NCBI RefSeq assembly: GCF_000006565.2
Contig: NC_031478.1
Coordinates: forward strand, 975,874-1,039,873
Source: Toxoplasma gondii ME49
Taxonomy: Eukaryota; Apicomplexa; Conoidasida; Eucoccidiorida; Sarcocystidae
DNA: 64,000 bases
Reading direction: 5' to 3'
Below, one piece after another: positions 24,318-36,443 of this stretch; position 1 is the stretch's first letter, and each line of letters begins with the position of its first letter. The notes beneath the pieces were generated by a model that saw nothing but the letters and a program-made list of their open reading frames with translations, did not search any database and was not told the origin of the DNA. Position numbers and translations under genes: made by a program.

Positions 24318-27300
24318 ATGGCCGCCGCATCCGACGCCGACGGTGTCGGAGGTAGCGACTCTTCAGGGATTCGAGGTCACTCTCGCCAGGCTGCTTTCGC
24401 TTCTCCGTCTCCACAGGAAAGAAGAGCTGCAGACAGCAGTGTTATGAGGCGCTTCTATCGTTCACTACCTGCGGAGCAAAGCGACGCATGCCTCTTTTCT
24501 CAGCAGACAGCAGTGCCGAGCGCATCCCCAGCCCGAGGCCCCACCCAGGCGGACGCCTCGGGTGTACATACATCTCAGCAACCGCGAAGCTCGTATGTTG
24601 CGTCGTGTGGAAACTGGAGCGACTTGGACTTTTCTTCGGTCGTCTGGACTCGCCCGCAGCTCGCGTCTCCTCGGATGTCCACTCTCGGTGGGAATGCGTC
24701 ACATCCGTCGTCTTCTTCTCCTTTTCCCTCTCCGCTTCGCGGTTTCTGCAGCTGTCTGAAGCGCATTCGAAGACGCGTCTTCTTCTGCACCTTGAAGACC
24801 CACTCAGAGTGCGCCTGGCCGTCGCGACGCCTGAATGTGTGGCTGTCCCGTCTCGGCGACCGCGTCGCCTTTTACATCGTTGAACACCCTGACTTCTTCC
24901 TCAAGCGCGCCGGGGTTTGCGGAGTTCTTCTTTTTCTCCTCACTCTTGTGTCTGCAGGAATCTCGTTCGGAGTGCCGTACCTCGACCCCAACGAGACGCT
25001 CCGCGTAGACCTGGAAAAAGCTGGTTGCGCGTCCGCGACAACACCATCTTCGCTGTCGGTGTTCTTTGAGGGGAACACCACCGCGCTTCCAGGCCACGTT
25101 GGGCGACTCGGCGGTGTCGATCGGTTGCTGTCGGAGACAGGTTCTCGTCAAGATGCTGCTGACCAATCCGCGCCTCACTCGGTCCTTCCCGAAGCACTCC
25201 ACACACAAAACGCTCTTGTAACAGAGACTGCGTTACCCCTGTCAGACGCCTCATCTAGTCTCTCAGGCTCTGGAACGACTCTCGCGCCTCTCTCCCCTGC
25301 CGCTTCCCTGCGTCCTTCTTCTGCTTCTTCTTCTCACGACTCTGGCGGTCATGCGAACCTCCTTGCTGCATTCTTTTCTCCGTCTTCGTCTCTTGGCGCG
25401 TTGCAGCTCTTTCCTCCATGGGCGTCTTCAGACAATACAGGAACAGCTGAACCGGATGTTCGACTTGTCAACACAACCACCCCGCTTCCTTCCTCCGCTG
25501 TCACCTCCTCTCTTCCCTCTGTCTTTCCAGCTCAGGGTGTCTCTCCTGCCGCCTCTGGTGGCGTAGACAGGGAAGCCCAAGCTAGCGCTCTGAGCGTAGA
25601 CGCCGCAGAGCCTGGCTGCTGCGGAGACATAAGGACACCGGCTAGCTGCAGAGACACTGGCGGACCAGCTAGCGGAGACTCGTGGGGACGTCGTGTCTTG
25701 GAGTGGCTAGCAGAGGCGCTGCAGGTCCGGTATGTCGCAGGCGCCTCTCTTTTTCTCCCGCAGACAGGGGAGGCTCGACAGAAAGGCGAGAAGATGAAAC
25801 AACTGTTTGGAGAGGACCGACGCTTGACGACTCTGCTTTATGTGAATGAAGAGGCAATGCACAGACGCCGAGAGGAGAGAGCTGAGATCGGGGGGAGACT
25901 CGAGAAAGCGAGAGACGAAGAGGATGCTGGAACCCGCGAGGACGTGAGGCAGGGGACTTCTCTCCCGGTTTCCAGAAGGACGAGAAAGGTTGTTGTCGAG
26001 ACAGGGAAAGCCACTGATGTCGCTAGTCGCAGAGAGAGGAGACGTGATAGTGAATCTGCCTCATGGTCTCTCGTCGGCGAGTCTCAGAATGCGATGAGTG
26101 GATCGGGCCAGCGTGGCAGGGGCACAGAAGGAGCAGTGAACGCGTCTCTACCAGAGGTGGCCCCCGACGTGTCTTCTGTGGCTTATCCGCTTTCTCCTCC
26201 GAACACGGAGACACCTGTCGACATATCTGACTCGCGGACACTAGCCGGAGCTGGGGAGGAGGCGGGGAGCAACGACGACACAGCAGCGAGAGCTACGCCC
26301 TCTTTCCCAACGCCACCGCGGAGGCAGCAGGCCCTCGCTGTACATACACAAGAGGCAAGAAGGCGGCGTTTGTCGGGCGAACCTGTTGTCTTCTCTTTTG
26401 AGTCAGGAGAGGACGGAGAAGCATTTTCAAGTGGGGCTGACCTTCGTGCTCCGCCTGCTAGCAATTCTTCCCTGTCCTCGGGAAAGGAGCTCTTCAACCA
26501 ACTCCACCATTCTGCGTCTCCGTCATTTCCTCCTTCTTCTTCCTCTGCTTCTTCTCCGTGTTCTCTTTCGTCTGCGTCTGTTTCTGAGTTGGCGCCTAGA
26601 CCTGTGCCGACTGAGGGCCTTTTGTCTCGCGAGGTTTTGCGGGAGATCTGGGCTTCCCAGAAAGCTTTTCAAGACGAGGTGAAGGCCCGAAACAAGACCT
26701 GGCGCGACCTCTGCGCCTCCACGCCGACTGCCACCACTGCCGCCGGTCCGCATTCTCTTTTTAGCCACAGAAAATGCATCCGAGAAAGGGATAACGACCA
26801 GATGCAAAAGAGAGGAACAAACGACGTAAAACTCCACTAAACGCATGGATAGATGCCCGTATATCGCGACATACACGACTCGACATATGTATATGCACAT
26901 ACACACATATATACATTTGTGTGCATATTTGCGTACACAAGAACACAGGCATGGTAGCGGCGGAAGGAGAGAGGCGAGGGAGGCAGATCTTGGAGAGGCG
27001 ACAGAGGCATGGGGTGGCGAGATAAGCTGATAGTGCACTCAGAGAATATTGGAGAGAAGATCACAACCATTATTGGAAGAGAGTGACAAGCCTTCCAAAA
27101 GTGGCAGCGGAAGGCGAAGACTTTTGAGAGTTGAACGTTTCATGTTTCAGACGAACGAAACTCTTGCGGTATCTGCAAAGCCGGGGAGAGGTCACACGAT
27201 AAGCGACGCACAAGGGGACGAGCTCGACCGCGCAGAAGGGCGAATCCAATATTGTGTTCTGGCGCGGAAACGCTCTCCTGGTTCCGCCACCTCATGGCAA

Positions 27301-30300
27301 ATCGGGTGGTGAGGATAATAACGGTCAACATACGCTCCGCACGTACTCCCAGAGCATGCCTAAAAAGCAGAGGGCCCCGGTGTACATACACTGCAGTGCC
27401 GAGCCGATTCGGGGCTTATGCTTCCACCAACTGTGAATGTTTTCCTACGCATCGCAGGCTCTCCGTGCGTCGCCGTCGGACTCTTTGGTATTTACGAAGT
27501 CGCCGCCGGGGTGCCTCTGGACTCGGTCGAAGCGTTTGAAGATGCATTCGATGGTCAGTCGTTCTAAACAGCTTTCAAATCCCTGCAAGTGCTGTCTCAC
27601 TGTTGCACTCACCTTTCGCGTAGAGTCGGGCGGCTCCTCAGCCTGCTCTCTAATCTCCACAGAAAAGCAAGAAACCAACAGTCTTCAAAAAAGAGGAGAC
27701 GAAATTCTGGACTATGTACACATTGCAGATGCACACCTATACAAGCTCGCCCGCCAACACATAACTTCACTTACTTATTTTGGTACATGCATGCATGTAA
27801 TGGTATCTTTGTACATATATATATATATATATATATATGCATTCATATATATACACACATATATGTACATATATATATATATATATACGTATGTCCATGT
27901 ATATGTACGTGCCTGTACACATGTATGTATGTGTGTATTTTGTGTATTTCGCGATGCGGAAAAGGTGATCTTGTCTCGTGTCTAACTGCGTGGCACATCT
28001 CGTCATTGCTTTCGTGTATTTGTAACTTAGGTGCCCAGACAGGGAACGTGACGTTGATGCATTATGCGGCAGCGTATGTCCCCTCGTCCTTCTACACACC
28101 GGTGAGCCTGGTCTACGATTCTCCTCTGCTCAAGAGGAATCGCAAGGAGGCAGTCAAGGACGGAAGACCCCCCGTGTCAAACGGAGACACCAGACGAGAA
28201 AACGAAGGAGATACCTCGGAGAAAACGAGAACCCAAGAGGGGACCGAGACACCCCACACCGACAGAGGAGGTGACACGAAGGGCCTGGCTGTAGACAGAC
28301 GGATGGCGAGTGCGCAAGGAGACAGGAAGCGGACAGTAGAGGCACCGGCCAACGTTCATGCGCGCCAGAGAGATGGTGGAAGTCATAGGAAAGTCAGGAC
28401 TCCTTTCGACTTTCGTTTGGCATCAGCCGATGCGCTTTTGTTCGTCTACGAACTCGACAGCTCCCGAGGCGACGCCGCCGACTTTGACGCTTGGGAATCT
28501 GCGGCATCCAGCTGGGCCGTCAGTGTGCGGAAGACGCGGGAAGAACGCAGGCGAGAGAAACAAACTGTGGGTCTGTTCCAGAAAGCAAAGCAGCGCGAAG
28601 AGAGTGGATCCGAAGCGGAGGCGGATCCCACAGATCTGCGAGAAGCCTCCCAGAGACGGACGGCGAGGAACGGGCGAAGCAGTGATTCGAACGGAGACAC
28701 TGGGCTTATCTCACTTCTATCTCAATTCATGCCGTCACTTGCGTCATCCACTTCTTTTGCCTCTACTTCTTCGTTTGAGGGTGGGTCGTCTTCTTCCCGC
28801 TTTACCGCGGGTGAGTCTGGCGTTCCGTGGTCGGTGCACGCCTTCAATTCTCAAGTGGCTTCTCGCGAGAGTGTCTTTACAGTGGCGCGGGAGACGCCTT
28901 TGTTGTTGTACACGTTTGGGCTCGTGTCTCTGTTTCTGCTTCTCGTGTTTGGTCTTCTGGGACGACTTTCGCTTCGGGTCTGTCTGTGGCTAACTCTCGG
29001 CGCGCATGTGGTGACTCTGTTTTCCGTCGCGGGCGGCTTCTGTCTCGCCCACCTGCTCTGGCGCTTGCCTGTCACGCCGCTCGCGCCTCTCGTGCTGCAC
29101 CTGCTGCTGGGCTTCGTCTCGCAGTTCTCTCTCTCGACGCTTCTGCAGCTGCGGCGCGCCCGCGAGCGGGAGACGAAGAAACGTGACGCAAGCGACCAAC
29201 ACTCGCTCGCCCATCAGAAACTTCAGAGATCTCAGAGGTTTCAGCGGCCTCTGCAGCGCCAGGTCTTTGAGTCTCGTGGCTTCTGCGTGTCTCCGAGACA
29301 CCACGAAGAAGAGCTAGTGAGTGACTGGATGCCTGACCAAGGGAAGTTCCACGGCACCGAAGAGTTTTTGGGAGAATCTGCGAGGGATGTTGTGCGGTTT
29401 GAAACAGCTGGAGACGAATCGCCCCACCCCTGCGCTTCGCCCCTCTTTCCAACCTCGCGGAATCCCGGGTGTACTTACGCCGGAGTCGAGGGACCCCGGG
29501 CGTCGCTGGTGGCGCGGATGTCGCTGCCGCTGCAGCTTCCGTCAGCGGCGTTTCCGACCAGTTTTCCTGCGTTTGTTCGGAACGAGGCACGGCGTCGTTC
29601 GTGTCCTTCTGGCGCTCGCGAGGACGGGTGCGTCCAAGAGACTGGCAGGCTCGAACGGGGGTCAGGGACTTCGCACTTTCGAATACATGCACTGCATGCG
29701 ACCAGCAGAACGCCTTGGCAGCAGCTGGTGCTGCGCAGCGACAGCAGACTCCGCATGTTGCGACGAGTCATCGCGGCCTCGTTCTCTGGACTTCTCCTCA
29801 CCTCTCTCACGTGCGTCGCCGCGCTCCTCCTCACTTCGACGATCGACTTGCCTGCTGTCGCCTTCTTCTCGCAGGCAGCCGCCTCCGCCGTCGTCGCGCT
29901 GTTCTTCTTCCATATCTTCTTCTTCTGTCCCCTTCTCGTGCGACTCGAACAGCCCTCGCTAGCTGTGGGCACTCCCGAGTCTTTCTCAGGTGTACGGACA
30001 CTCCCGCCGGCTGTGCCCAGACCGCTGGACGCTCGCGAGGGAAGTGGGGAGGGACGAGGCCGAGGCGTTGAAAAAGGCGAGGCTCGCGAGGGCGCCTGGG
30101 GGCGAGACGCGGAAGATGGAGAAGAAGGGCGACGAGCCCGTGGAGACAGACAGGCGATGCCGAGTGCAGCGACCGCAGCAGAGGCAGAGGAGAGAGAACA
30201 GTCATGCTGTTTGTCGATTGGGCGGTCGACACAGATTACAGGTGAAAGTGCAGACACGGCGCATTTCGTTGCTGGGACAGTGCGGCATGCGAGGGGAGGT

Positions 30301-32497
30301 AGGAGTGAGTGTGGTTTGGACTCCCATGCCGTTGGCGACAGCGACAAAAGTGTTGGAGACAGACAGGACACGCTGTTTCGTGAACCGTGCTGCAGCGACG
30401 GCCCAAGAGAATCCATCTGTCCCATCGATGCAGACCTGTCTCCTCTTGGACCCGAAGGAATGCCCCCGCCCCAGCCTGAAGGTGTCTCTATCGCTTTCAA
30501 GAGTCGCCCTCTGCATGTCGACACCACCCTTGTGTTTTCTACGAGTTCCGCGTCTCGCCGAGAGGCGGCGTTCCACGCAAGCGGATTTGATTATTTCCAC
30601 GAAAATCCAAATTCGGTCTCCTCTCCGCGTCCGGCCTCCTACCGGCTTTGTGGATGCGGTGGACGAGGCAGGGAGCTCGGGAAGCCCGGGGGACACCCGG
30701 AGACACCTTTGAGCTCCAGAGACGCCGCCTCCGACTGCGTCTCCGCCGGGGTCGCGCCTCCACCGGCCTTTGTGAGCGGGACGGTCGTGGCGCGGCCTTT
30801 CCCAGAAGGCGCGAGGACGTGGGACGAGAGCACCGGCAAGGGCAGAGACGAAGAGTATCGCCGAGAAAGTCGGCCAGGGGAGGGCAGCGCTCGGGAGATT
30901 GAGCGGGAAGCCATGCTGCACGCGCGACAGGCACAGATCGTTGTGGGCGCAGGAGGAGAAGAAGAAGTGTTGAGCGAAGACTCTGATGATTTTTTTGCGC
31001 TCGCAAGGGATGATGAGGAGGCGGACCTGGGCTGCTCGCAGCCACACTTTTTCACAGATCCAGACGGACACGCGACCAGGGAAAGAAAAATTCAAAACAG
31101 ACGAGACATGCTGTTTTCAGGAAGTGGGCGTGTTTCTCACGAGGCCTCTCCGGCTCACATGATAGAAGAAGAAAACACACAAGAATCACGTGGTTTTCAG
31201 AGAACGTGCTTAACTCCTAGAGGCTCTAATGGCGGCAAAGAGGAGGAAAGAAGCGAGTACCGAACTCCGCGAAGCGACGGCACCACGAGTGGAGAGCTCC
31301 TGGTGTATGTACACTCGAGGAGAGAAGATGAAGGGAGATATCGGGAGGGTGAGAGAACCGGACGCTCCAGAGCGAGAGACGTCGGCAGACCAGAAGACCT
31401 GTTTGCAGACTCGATACACGAACCAAGAGAAGAGACAAGTTCGTGTAACGCGGAACATCGAAATGTGCCCGGGGGTCGTTATCTAGAAGCCAGCGCCACG
31501 CCAGAGGGGGATCAAGCGGAGGAACCGCGGCGAAAGAAACCAAGACGGAAAGCGAACAAAGGATTTCGCGTGTGGGACTTCTTCACAAGAAGAAGAAATC
31601 GGTAAGAGTTGCCCCCAAATTCCAAAGCGTGAAGTGGTTGTGTGTACGTGACGCCCAGCACACACGAACCATCAGAAATACCCAAGAAGGGAGATACACG
31701 CATGCATATCTGTTCATCCGTACTGCGTGTCTAATGCGTCCATTGCGTGTGACGACATACAGTTACAAAAGCGTACCTCCATCTGTTCGTGTGCATCTAT
31801 GCTTCACCTTTTCCAACAAGCGTCCACATGATTCGTATACACCCCAGTATGGGTGGGGACTGCATGTGATCCCTGAAGCGTGGTGACTCGACTCACGCAC
31901 TTGGAGCATTCCGTCCTCCGACGACTGAGGCAACAACTGTTTCTTCTCTGCTCAGTCGCGTCGTGTTGGCCGCGTTCTTCTTATTGACGGTGACAAGCGG
32001 TCTGCTGTCTAGGCAGCTGGGCACGTCCTTTGACCTCCTGACCTACCTGAGTCGTGACTCACCCCTTCTGTCCTTCTTCAATGCCGTCGTGTTCTTCTGG
32101 CCATCGGGACTCCCTTCGAAGCTTTACCTTTACCTGCCCGGCGAAGACGAGGTGCAATACCACGACGTCAGACAGCGACGGAAAATCATCAGTTTCTTGG
32201 AAGAGCTCGAGACTCTACACGAAGTGCAGGTCAGGACTTTGTGCCGGATTCGCAGTTCAGCCGGAGGACACAGGACGCAGGGGCGGTGCCAAGAAAAGGG
32301 CATTCCCATGCGGACTCCAGTGCACATACACAAGCAACCACGCATCATACATATACAGAAACGCGGAGGTATACACACATACAGATTTATCCATATTCTT
32401 GAATACCTGTGCATGCGGGTTATACAGGTGGAGACGTGCATGACTGGTCTTTTTTCCCGAGTGCGTACCTCAGAGTATATATCTACATATGTGCATA

Positions 32498-32540
<43 letters not shown>

Positions 32541-35293
32541 TGTGTACCCGTAAGAATATGTGTATGTGTACTCGCGTACTGTTGTGTACGCGCATGTTTT
32601 TAGACGTGGAGAGAAGTGAAAATCCACCTCCAGGGTCATGTGCCCCTGCCGGCGCATTTGCGTCTGTGGAAAAGTCGTTTCCATGCTTGGCTTCCCTCGT
32701 TTTCCTTCGTCCACGGCAGGGTCCGATTCTTTCGTGGATTACCGACTTGGAGGCGCACGTGAATGGGACGAGTTCTGCAACTGCGCCTGGTAAGCCACGT
32801 TTCCATGAAACGAGAAAGCAAACGATCTCCCGGTTTGGTGATCTTCCGCGCGTCCAAAGGCGCATGGCCACACGCCATAGTAGCCAGGTCAGGTGTCGTC
32901 GCACGACAGTTGCCTAATAGAAAGGGGCGGCGGCTCTTCGGTCTGCCCAGGCTCGTTCATGCTCATCAAACACCAAAAAGAAGATGTTGTGTTCCCTGGC
33001 TTCGTTCACATTCCCACAAGTATGTATATGTATATTTGTATATATATATATATATCTTTTTCGTCTACAGCGCGGGAGCGTACACACCCATGTATAGACA
33101 CTATGTCTGTATACATCCTAGCTGCCTACATGCATGTGTGTATATTATATCTGCATACACCGCAACTACCTATGTATGGCTACGTGTACATCATGAATAT
33201 GGATCCACTGACTGTGTGATTTTGCTTGTCTGTGGAAAAGAAGGATACTAATTCGGTGCATCCAGAAATTGAAGTCTCTCTATGGCGGCTGTTCGAGTAC
33301 ACTACAATGTGCAACTAAGAAAAACAAGTGTCGAGTCCGTCTTGTTTGGACTCGTACAAGCGTTTGTTTTCTGATTTTCCCCTGCCTCACCTCGCACGCT
33401 CCTTCCCGGTCCTCCTGGTTCGTGTGTTCAGGCCATGTGCCTCCGATGATCACTCCCGAGTGTCCATACATCCCGCCAGATTCCACACAGCCTGAGCCGT
33501 TTCCTTTTGATGCTGCGAGATTCACTTCACGCGTCCGCGAGTGGACGAAAGATGGAGACGATACTCTCTGCACCATCAGTTCGCTTCGTCAGAACGATAC
33601 AAGCAAGACAGCCGGCGAGAAGGCGCCGTGGCTCCAGAACGTCATCCCGCCGCGGTACGATTCGGCCTATATTCGAGTAAGACCCAGAGGGTGGCGGCAC
33701 GTTCTGTCGGACGGAGAGAGAAGGTGGGTAGGTGAAAGGGGTTTTGGCATCGCCAGCTGCACAAGCGTGGACGAGAGGACGCTGCGCGTGCGAGACCCGA
33801 CGACTCGAATGAGGAAGCGTGAGAGGGGGGGAGAGGAGAAGTAGCCCACATTGGGATAACAAAACCGGTGGCGTACTTCAGTGGCGGAAATGAAGAAGAA
33901 AAGACAGGGATAAAACGCGGAGGTGGGCATGAAGGGGAAGCAGCAAGGAAGAGACACAGAAGCAGGAGGAGCAACAACGCTGAAGCATAGAGGCGGAAAG
34001 GAGGAGGAAGAAGAGAGATTTCAAGAGACAAAAACATGCACAAGAGATTCGGTCGGCTGCTTCTTTTTGTATGTCTCAGTTTTCACAGAATGACAGCCGC
34101 ATCGAGGCGAGTCGAGTCCTGCTCATGGGACTTTACCGACCAGACGATCCTCGCGCAAATGTCGAGACGAAAAGAAAGTTGGAGACTTTGACGAAAGAGA
34201 AACTCGGAATCGAGGGCGCCTTTGTGCACGCCGATTGGTTTGAAGAAGCCGAACGGTGAGGCCAAAAAGAAACCAGAAAAGGCCAGGAAACGCAAGCGAA
34301 AGACACAAGAGGAGAGCAGAGAAAAGAGGAGAGCAGAGAAAGCCGTCTCCGAAACGGAAGAGAGAATGAGAAAAACCATAGGAAAACCCGTGGTTGCGGA
34401 ACAAACGCCACGGAGAAGGTGACGGGTGCGTACTTCTGCAAGGAGTTCGAAGAGGGTTCCTGAGCATGAAGAGCCTCTTACTCGTGTGTGTACATTTCTT
34501 CCTCATGCGAGTGCTATGACGTTCCTGTGGGCTTTTCTTTGTTTCAGTTGACTCTTTCTTCCAAAAGTGACAAGTTCTTTTTCGGGAATGGCAGCGCACA
34601 GCGTCGCAGTGGAGTTCGTTTGGATTGTAGTGGCGTTGACTCCCTGTATCACATAGAACACATACAGTGACCATACATGTATAAAGGCGTGCTGATACAA
34701 CTGCATATATGTTACGATTCGTATACATATACATGGTCTGCTACGTATAACTGTGAGCTGATACACATGCACATGTAAGATGATTCGTATGTGGGTATGT
34801 GTATGTCTATATATATGTATATGTGTCTTAATATGTGCATTGAGTGATATGTATATTATGCCCGCTTGTTGCTTCGCGTGTGCATATATGTGAGCAGAAT
34901 AGCCGGCGTGTCTGCTTTTTTGTACGCAGCGATGAGCGAATCTACAGTATGGTAGTCAAGCAGGTACTTATCGTCACATGCGGTCTCGGCGTCTTCATTG
35001 CCTTTCTTCTGTCTCCCATTGGAGGCCTGCTGGTTGCTGGGCTCCTGTTGACGATATCCCTTATCGTGGCAAGCTGCCTGGTCGTCTTCGGCGCCTCGAT
35101 CGATGTTATTTCTCTGCTCGTGAGTGCATAGCTTTGCGGTTGCAAAAACAGAACAGCGGAGAGTTTGGGGAGTCGAAATAAAAGAGAGCAGGGCGCAGTG
35201 AGAAGCCACAGATAGATAGTTGGGAACTGTGATGCAGGAAAGGAGCACATGTAGAACGGAGTGCGCACGCCAGCGCGCCGGGCCTTGGTGTCT

Positions 35294-35340
<47 letters not shown>

Positions 35341-36443
35341 GGGTTGAGTGGCGGCGGAGGGAAAAGCGGCAAACGAAGCAACCAAACAAACCGATTTCTT
35401 CCGCGACCGCTGCGCGGGCAGGGCCCCCGTTTTTTGCGGTGGTATCTGTTTCCGTTCAGTCCTTTGCTCCTATGTGTGTCATCTCGGTTTGCGTGGCGTC
35501 TCGGGTGGGATGCACGTACGCCGCAGGCTCTTTTCATGTGCGTCACCTTCACGGTCGAGTACGGCACCCACATTATCTACCTTTTTCTGCACACTGGTGA
35601 CAAGCACCATCGCGTCGACTCGCGGGTCTCGTCGCTTGCCTGGGACGGGGAACACTGGCGAAGACAATCGAGGTTACCATCCTCCAAAAACACGACCGCT
35701 AGCCGCCGAGCTGCGATCCGTGTCTGGAAGTGTGCGCGCAAGGGCCTTCCCAGCATCGCATTGTCAGCCACCGCCAGCTTCCTTGGTGAGAAGACGAAAA
35801 TATTAGGTGTGGACACGAAGCAGTTAGTAGGCATCAAGATTATCACAAACACTGGGGTGACAACCAGTATTCTAGATTCATGTTTTACATAAAACTTTTT
35901 GTCTCTACGGTTTTTCCAAGTGCACGTTCGCACAGATAGCTGTGTATCGGATTGTCACTCAAGCACGGGCGCACTAGAGGTCTTTGTTCACAAAATATAT
36001 ATGTATAGGCATTTAGATAAGTATAGAAAAAATGAATGCGTATATACGTATGTGAGGAGAGGACGCGTTGTGTAACGTTTCTCGTAGTGTGTCCTATCCC
36101 GAAGCCCATTCGCATGGTGCGGTAACAGTCTCATTAGAGAGGGAAACTGAAGTTCTTAACGATCTGATGGACACAACAAAGTTCCGGATTACCATAAACG
36201 GGTAACTCAACTTCGTGAATCGCGTTCTCTTTACCTACACTGGCTGTGCTTATCTGCGTGGTTTCTGTCCTGTTTTGTGCAGGAGTGTTTCTCTTAACAT
36301 TCGCCCACAGCTTTGCGTTCCGAGCCTTCTGTCTGCTGACCGGCCTCGTTCTTTTCTTATCGGCAACGATTGCAGCTGTCGTTGCTCCTGTGTTGCTCTA
36401 TTACCTCGAGCCTTTCTTGCCGTCCGTCTCGCGACAAGGATGA
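24318..36443 (+). CDS. Patched-family (RND superfamily) membrane protein, ten exons
   Basis: Likely transporter of sterols or other lipids in a cell membrane. Exons, all phase-consistent with GT-AG introns: 24318-26745, 27458-27553, 28031-31601, 31956-32229, 32720-32789, 33432-33676, 34080-34255, 34930-35119, 35527-35785 and 36283-36443, giving 7470 nt and 2489 residues. TM1 is near residues 196-220, then a low-complexity luminal region. The sterol-sensing-like block begins near residue 1129 (LLYTFGLVSLFLLLVFGLLG), with LVLHLLLGFVSQFSL and then LLLTSLTCVAALLLTSTIDL and the HIFFFCPLLVRLEQ end near 1480. A disordered insert of about 550 residues follows. The second half opens with VVLAAFFLLTVTSGLLS and FDLLTYLSRDSPLLSFF. 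It contains SRIEASRVLLMGLYRPDDP, LIVTCGLGVFIAFLL, FTVEYGTHIIYLF (Glu about 2361) and a final double span, ending FLPSVSRQG. The acidic pair usual in TM4 is replaced. It looks too large and too diverged for NCR1. Confidence 0.86.
24554..24574 (+). repeat. GTGTACATACAC-type dispersed element
   Basis: Copy GGGTGTACATACATC in Patched exon 1, read as ASGVHTSQQ. Confidence 0.6.
26332..26350 (+). repeat. GTGTACATACAC-type dispersed element
   Basis: Copy GCTGTACATACACA in Patched exon 1, read as AVHTQEA. Confidence 0.6.
27374..27391 (+). repeat. GTGTACATACAC-type dispersed element
   Basis: Copy CCGGTGTACATACACTG in Patched intron 1, showing that the element is not restricted to coding sequence. Confidence 0.6.
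27815..27888. repeat. (TA)n microsatellites
   Basis: Two TA tracts (27815-27838 and about 27870-27888) separated by TA/CA-rich sequence in Patched intron 2. Confidence 0.9.
29463..29481 (+). repeat. GTGTACATACAC-type dispersed element
   Basis: Copy CCGGGTGTACTTACGCC in Patched exon 3, read as GCTYAGVEG. Confidence 0.55.
29984..30005 (+). repeat. GTGTACATACAC-type dispersed element
   Basis: Copy CAGGTGTACGGACACTCC in Patched exon 3, read as SGVRTLPP. Confidence 0.5.
31297..31320 (-). repeat. GTGTACATACAC-type dispersed element
   Basis: Copy CTGGTGTATGTACACTCG in Patched exon 3, in the opposite orientation of the core, read as LVYVHSR. Confidence 0.55.
32509..32539. repeat. (TA)n microsatellite
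   Basis: TA tract in Patched intron 4. Confidence 0.9.
33038..33055. repeat. (TA)n microsatellite
   Basis: Short TA tract in Patched intron 5. Confidence 0.8.
35299..35338. repeat. (TA)n microsatellite
   Basis: About 20 TA dinucleotides in Patched intron 8, one of the longest tracts in the window. Confidence 0.95.

Noticed and set aside
28990..30527. Long minus-strand frames opposite Patched exon 3 (350 and 206 codons)
   Set aside because: They are antisense shadows. The plus frame carries the recognisable transmembrane domain motifs.
32489..32789. A longer version of Patched exon 5 starting near 32605
   Set aside because: It would require a different phase from exon 4 and reads low-complexity sequence. 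The exon starting at 32720 keeps phase on both sides.
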